DNA of 9,771 bases from Gammaproteobacteria bacterium (GTDB lineage Bacteria > Pseudomonadota > Gammaproteobacteria > Steroidobacterales > Steroidobacteraceae), in NCBI GenBank assembly GCA_030038645.1, contig JASHSR010000199.1, forward strand, positions 1-9,771, read 5' to 3'. This document shows, piece after piece, positions 6,372-9,771 of this stretch (the stretch's first letter is position 1; each line of letters begins with the position of its first letter). Below the pieces are notes generated by a model. That model ran no database searches, was not told where the DNA came from, and was given only the letters and a program-made list of their open reading frames with translations. The position numbers and the translations under genes are program-made.

Positions 6372-7771
6372 GGCGGCGCCTCGGAGTCGCTCGAGCCGGG
6401 GAGCGCGTGGATCGGCCGCTCGGGACGGCCGCTTTCGATGAGCTCGGGCTCCGCCGTCCCCTCGGAAGGGCCGCGCTGCACGATCCGGTACATGTGGCGG
6501 ATTCCGACGGGATAGATGATGAGATAGACCACCGCGTAGCCGGCGAGCGAGAGCGCCACGTCCACTCCGGTGAGAGAGGGAGAGACGGAGTCGGCGGTGC
6601 GCAGGAGTCCGTAGACCGTCCAGGGCTGGCGGCCGACCTCGGTCGTGATCCAGCCGGCGAGCACGGCGAGGAAGCCGAGAGGGGAGGCGAGCTCGCACAG
6701 CCGCAGAAAGCCGCGCGCGCTATAGAGCCGTCCGCGCGCCCGCAGCCACCAGCTCGCGAGGACGAGGAGCAGCATCAGGACGGCGATGCCGACCATGATG
6801 CGGAACGTGAAGAAGGGAATGGCGACCGGCGGCCATTCGCTCCGCGGCCAGTCCTCGAGCCCGCGCACCGTCCCGTCGCGATCGTGCGTGAGGATGAGGC
6901 TGCCGAGATCGGGCACATCGAGCGCGTAGCGGTTGCTCGCGGTCTGCTCGTCAGGCAGGGCGAACAGGGTGAGCGGCACGTGGCTCGCCGTCGTCCAACG
7001 GGCCTCGATCGCGGCGAGCTTGGCCGGCTGGTACTCGAGGGTGTTGCGGCCGTGCGCGTCGCCGATGAGCATCTGCAGGGGGACGAGGATCGTGAGGAGG
7101 CCGAGCGCCATCGACATCATCGTGCGCGCCTCGACCGCGAAGCGGCCGCGGCGCAAGTAATGCGCGGCGACGCCGAGCACCACGAGCGCGGTGGTGATGT
7201 AGCACGCGACGACCATGTGCGCGAAGCGGTAGGGGAAGGAGGGATTGAAGATGATCTGAAGCCAGTCCTTCGGAAAGAACCGGCCGTTCACGAGCTCGTA
7301 GCCGGCGGGCGTTTGCATCCAGCTGTTCGTCGCGAGGATCCAGAAAGCCGAGAGCAGCGTTCCGCCCGCGACCATCACGGCGGCGAGGACGTGCGCCCAC
7401 GCCGGCACGAGCTTGCGCCCGAAGAGCAGCACGCCGAGGAAGGCGGCCTCGAGGAAGAAGGCCATCAGGCCCTCGTAGGCGAGCAGCGGGGAGAGCACGT
7501 TCGCCGTCACATCGGAGAAGCGGCTCCAGTTGGTGCCGAACTGAAACGGCATCACGATGCCGGAGACGACGCCCATGCCGAACGAGACGGCGAAGAGCTT
7601 GGTCCAGAAGCTCGAGAGGGTGAGGTAGATCTCCCGGCGCCGCACGAAGTAGAGCGTCTCGAGCACGGCGATGTAGGAGGCGAGGCCGATCGTGAAGGCC
7701 GGCAGCAGGATGTGCCAGGCGATCACCCAGGCGAACTGCAGCCGCGACAGGAGCAACGCGCTCGAGCTCAT
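6368..7771 (-). CDS. cydA: Cytochrome bd-type quinol oxidase subunit I, short Q-loop (cyanide-insensitive type)
   Basis: 467 residues. ATG 7771-7769 follows GGAGG (complement of 7779-7783) with a 7-base spacer. It carries the hemes and the quinol site of the oxidase. Residues matching E. coli CydA ligands are all present: His20 and His185 (AWHILLP, YRFAHMV), Met326 in FRIMVG, Glu100 and Glu108 (YEGLMAFFLEAAF), Lys251 and Glu256 (AKLAAIEARW), Arg324 and GRQPW at 380-384. The distance from the Lys/Glu quinol motif to Arg/Met is about 66 residues shorter than in E. coli, so the C-terminal part of the Q-loop is absent, as in CioA of Pseudomonas. GRQPWTVYGLLRT is also CIO-like. The C-terminal 35 residues are polar and probably cytoplasmic. 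It follows pqiB by 24 bases and likely shares its transcript. cioA is an alternative symbol. Cyanide resistance itself is inferred, not shown. Confidence 0.96.
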   Translation of the reverse strand: MSSSALLLSRLQFAWVIAWHILLPAFTIGLASYIAVLETLYFVRRREIYLTLSSFWTKLFAVSFGMGVVSGIVMPFQFGTNWSRFSDVTANVLSPLLAYEGLMAFFLEAAFLGVLLFGRKLVPAWAHVLAAVMVAGGTLLSAFWILATNSWMQTPAGYELVNGRFFPKDWLQIIFNPSFPYRFAHMVVACYITTALVVLGVAAHYLRRGRFAVEARTMMSMALGLLTILVPLQMLIGDAHGRNTLEYQPAKLAAIEARWTTASHVPLTLFALPDEQTASNRYALDVPDLGSLILTHDRDGTVRGLEDWPRSEWPPVAIPFFTFRIMVGIAVLMLLLVLASWWLRARGRLYSARGFLRLCELASPLGFLAVLAGWITTEVGRQPWTVYGLLRTADSVSPSLTGVDVALSLAGYAVVYLIIYPVGIRHMYRIVQRGPSEGTAEPELIESGRPERPIHALPGSSDSEAPP

Positions 7772-7778
7772 GGCGCAA

Positions 7779-7783
7779 CCTCC
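7779..7783 (-). promoter_or_regulatory. Strong Shine-Dalgarno site for cydA
   Basis: On the minus strand GGAGG lies 7 bases before the cydA ATG, inside the 24-base pqiB-cydA gap. It supports independent ribosome loading of the oxidase genes within a shared transcript. Confidence 0.75.
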
Positions 7784-7795
7784 GTGTGAGGGCTC

Positions 7796-9544
7796 CTATT
7801 CGCGCCGGCCGCGCAGGAGCGCTTCCGGATGGCGGTCGAGATAGTCCGCGAGCTCGCGGATGGAGCGCGCCGCATCGCTCAGCTGCCGCATGAGACGCGG
7901 CAGGTCGACGCTCTCACTCCCGTTCGAGCCGAGCAAGGCGCCGGCCGCGTCGGCCGTGCGCTGTGCGGCCTCGGAGGTGGCGCGCAGGCTCGTGATGAGA
8001 GATTGCGTCTCGGGCTCGAGCGCGATGCTCAGCTGGTTGAGATGCGTGAGCGCCGAATCGAGCTGCGTGAGAGCATGAGCGAGCTGCGGCCCCGCCGTCG
8101 CGCGATCGATGTGCTGGACCGTGCTCTCGACGCTCTGCAGGATCTCGTCGATGTCCGCGGCCGGCGCGGTGGGCAGCTCGGCGACGCCGGCCACACTGCG
8201 CATGCTCGCCGGCGGGGCGCCGGAGAGCATGTCGAGCGCGACGACCTTCGAGCCGGTGAGCAGGCTCGAGGAGACGAGCCGGGCCCGCAGGCCTCGGGAG
8301 ACGAGGCTCGCGAGCGCGGCGCCGACGGCCTGCGCCTGCTCGGCGGTCGCCGTCTCCGGGATGCCCGGTATGTCGAGCGCCGTGGGATCGATCGCGAGGA
8401 TCGCGAGCGTGTAGAGCGCCCGCCGGCGGCGGTCGTAGAGCAGGCGAGTCTCGGTGACCTCGCCGATGCCGGTTCCCTCGAGCTCGACGGGAGTTCCCTT
8501 CAGCAGGCCGCGCGCGTCCTCAGCGAACTCCACGCGGTAGAAGAGGGGCTTGCCCTGCGGGTAGCGGAACGCCTCGCTGCGGCTGTCGTAGAGCTGGAAC
8601 GTGCTGTCGCGCGGGCTCGGAGGCCCGGACATGGCCCGCGCGGGGGTATCAAAGGCGACGCCTCCCGCGAGCAGCTGCTGCCAGGAGCTCACCCGCACTT
8701 GCAGGCCGCCCGACCCGGCGGTGAAGTCGATGCCCGCGACGCTCCAGAAGCGCGTCTCGGGATGCACCAGGCGGTCGTACGGAGCGCGCACGAACGCGTA
8801 GATCTCGACCTGCATGTTCGAGGGCGCGAGCGAGGAGCCCTCGATCTCGCCCACGGCGACGCCGCGAAAAGTGATGGGAGCGCCCGGGATGAGCGAGCTC
8901 ACATCCGGGGCGAGGAGCGTGAAGAACGTCCCCGCCGTGTCGGGCTGCAGCACCGGAGGCTCGACGAGCCCCGTGAAGTCCCGCTGCGCCTCGCCCCGAC
9001 CCGGATACATCTCGATGTAGGCGCCGGAGACGAGCGTCGTGAGGCCCGAGATCCCCTGCGCACCGACGCGCGGCTGGACGATCCAGAATCGGGCGCCGGT
9101 CGCGAGATAGGGCTCGATCGCGCGTGTCATCCGCGCGTGCACCAGGACCTTCGACACATCGGGCGTCAGCCCGACGGATTCCACGATGCCGACGTTGACG
9201 CCTTTGTACTTGATGGGGGTTTGCCCCGGCTGCAGGGTGCCCGCGTCGGTGAAGGCGATCGTGATCTGCGGGCCACGCGCCGCGAGGCTGCGCCAGGCGA
9301 GCCACAGCACGACGCACGCGGCGATGACGGGCACGAGCCAGACCCACGAGAGCCACGAGCGCGGGCGCAAGGCCGCCTCGGCGTGTGCCGCGCCGCCCGC
9401 GCGCGGGCCGTCCGCGCTTTGCCCGCTCGCATCCCGACCGCGAGCCTCGTGGCCGCGACCCTCTTGGCGGCCGGCGGGCGGCCCGCCGGCGTCCCGCCCG
9501 CCGTCACTCTCCCCGCGATCCCGCTCTCCGCCCCCGCTCGTCAC
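7796..9544 (-). CDS. pqiB: PqiB-type MCE intermembrane transport protein
   Basis: 582 residues with the start taken as GTG 9544-9542. This GTG overlaps the pqiA stop by 4 bases (GTGA) and has GGGAGAG five bases upstream. An in-frame GTG at 9568 would add 8 residues. Order of parts: a ~60-residue Gly/Arg/Asp-rich, apparently disordered N-terminus; one transmembrane helix (about 65-85, WVWLVPVIAACVVLWLAW); three MCE domains at about 91-185 (IKYKGVNVGIVES), 206-300 (ITFRGVAVGEIEG) and 334-440 (VELEGTGIGEVTE); and a long helical tail (463-572) ending ADYLDRHPEALL. Three MCE domains and the tail match PqiB, which forms a hexameric tunnel across the periplasm thought to move lipids between membranes. 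The N-terminal extension is longer than the few residues seen in E. coli PqiB. No pqiC lipoprotein gene follows; cydA is next. Assignment is firm. Confidence 0.94.
   Translation of the reverse strand: MTSGGGERDRGESDGGRDAGGPPAGRQEGRGHEARGRDASGQSADGPRAGGAAHAEAALRPRSWLSWVWLVPVIAACVVLWLAWRSLAARGPQITIAFTDAGTLQPGQTPIKYKGVNVGIVESVGLTPDVSKVLVHARMTRAIEPYLATGARFWIVQPRVGAQGISGLTTLVSGAYIEMYPGRGEAQRDFTGLVEPPVLQPDTAGTFFTLLAPDVSSLIPGAPITFRGVAVGEIEGSSLAPSNMQVEIYAFVRAPYDRLVHPETRFWSVAGIDFTAGSGGLQVRVSSWQQLLAGGVAFDTPARAMSGPPSPRDSTFQLYDSRSEAFRYPQGKPLFYRVEFAEDARGLLKGTPVELEGTGIGEVTETRLLYDRRRRALYTLAILAIDPTALDIPGIPETATAEQAQAVGAALASLVSRGLRARLVSSSLLTGSKVVALDMLSGAPPASMRSVAGVAELPTAPAADIDEILQSVESTVQHIDRATAGPQLAHALTQLDSALTHLNQLSIALEPETQSLITSLRATSEAAQRTADAAGALLGSNGSESVDLPRLMRQLSDAARSIRELADYLDRHPEALLRGRRE
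9470..9490. repeat. Perfect 10-bp inverted repeat inside the pqiB N-terminal extension
   Basis: GCCGGCGGGC and its exact complement GCCCGCCGGC flank one central G (9480). It lies in codons for the Gly/Pro/Arg-rich disordered stretch of PqiB. With GC this high such palindromes arise more readily, so a function is not established; in RNA it would fold only if a larger loop formed. Confidence 0.5.
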
Positions 9545-9771
9545 GCTCGCTCTCCCGCCGCGTCCCACATCAGCCGGCTGTCGAAGGACCTGGCGGCGAT
9601 CATCGTCACGATCACGACCGCCGCAAACGCGATCATGCCGCTTTCCACGCGCACGCGGGTGAGCTCGCCGAACTGAACCAACGCGACCAGGATGGATACC
9701 ATGAAGACGTCGATGTTCGACCAGCGGCCGACGAGGTCGATCGCCCGGTGCAGGCGAGTGCGGCCGACGAG
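9541..9771 (-). CDS. pqiA: PqiA inner-membrane protein, C-terminal part only
   Basis: The minus-strand frame is open from the window edge to TGA 9543-9541, giving 76 residues; the start lies beyond 9771. The sequence contains RTRLHRAIDLVGRWSNIDVF, a hydrophobic helix (MVSILVALVQFG), a second helix (MIAFAAVVIVTMIAA) and the ending SFDSRLMWD. These are the typical last blocks of paraquat-inducible protein A, including the GRWSxxDVF motif before a membrane helix and the FDxRLxWD tail. PqiA is a polytopic inner-membrane partner of PqiB in the Pqi envelope lipid-transport system. Its stop overlaps the pqiB GTG by 4 bases, so the two are probably translationally coupled. The operon promoter must lie further right, outside the window. 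Confidence 0.93.
   Translation of the reverse strand, partial: LVGRTRLHRAIDLVGRWSNIDVFMVSILVALVQFGELTRVRVESGMIAFAAVVIVTMIAARSFDSRLMWDAAGERA

Noticed and set aside
6407..7789. 460-residue plus-strand ORF opposite cydA
   Set aside because: Very rich in Arg, Glu, His and Asp, as expected opposite membrane-helix codons; cydA carries all its heme ligands.
7829..9676. 615-residue plus-strand ORF opposite pqiB
   Set aside because: Low-complexity Arg/Glu/Ala/Leu content and no domain; PqiB on the other strand has three clear MCE domains.

Overview
The window is very GC-rich, bacterial, and densely coded. Its gene content (a PqiA/PqiB MCE system, a quinol oxidase, glutathione S-transferases, a di-heme DUF1111 protein) points to a Gram-negative proteobacterium with an outer membrane and aerobic respiration. 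I cannot place it more precisely from sequence alone. All coding regions are close to uniform in composition, and no insertion sequence, CRISPR array, tRNA, rRNA or phage gene was seen.

The layout is two converging transcription blocks. On the plus strand, left to right: the C-terminal part of a DUF1111 di-heme oxidoreductase (2-1276, entering from outside the window); a 71-residue mini-protein that looks like the isolated C-terminal helices of the FtsH/M41 peptidase domain (1312-1527); two tandem LigF-like glutathione S-transferases, each exactly 261 residues (1592-2377 and 2377-3162); an ACT-domain malic-enzyme homologue (3159-4469); and a BI-1/YccA-type membrane protein (4515-5228). The GST, GST and malic-enzyme-like genes overlap by 1 and 4 bases, so they look like one translationally coupled operon. 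BI-1 may have its own promoter, with a -10-like TACAAT inside the end of the preceding gene.

On the minus strand, reading right to left: the C-terminus of pqiA (9771-9541), pqiB (9544-7796), cydA/cioA (7771-6368) and cydB/cioB (6371-5355). pqiA/pqiB and cydA/cydB overlap by 4 bases each, and only 24 bases separate pqiB from cydA. This looks like one envelope-lipid-transport plus terminal-oxidase operon. The oxidase has a short Q-loop, as in cyanide-insensitive (CIO) bd oxidases. No pqiC and no cydX/DUF2474 gene is visible.

The most unusual content is the plus-strand operon. The malic-enzyme homologue keeps its ACT domain, NAD-binding glycine motif and catalytic tyrosine. It has lost the catalytic lysine (now Arg162) and the Glu-Asp metal ligands (now Ala204-Asn205). 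The first GST has likewise lost the conserved Glu-Ser glutathione-binding pair (now Asp70-Ala71). Two catalytically divergent enzymes and one intact-looking LigF-like GST in a coupled operon suggest either an undescribed glutathione/NAD-linked pathway or regulatory pseudoenzymes. The function is inference.
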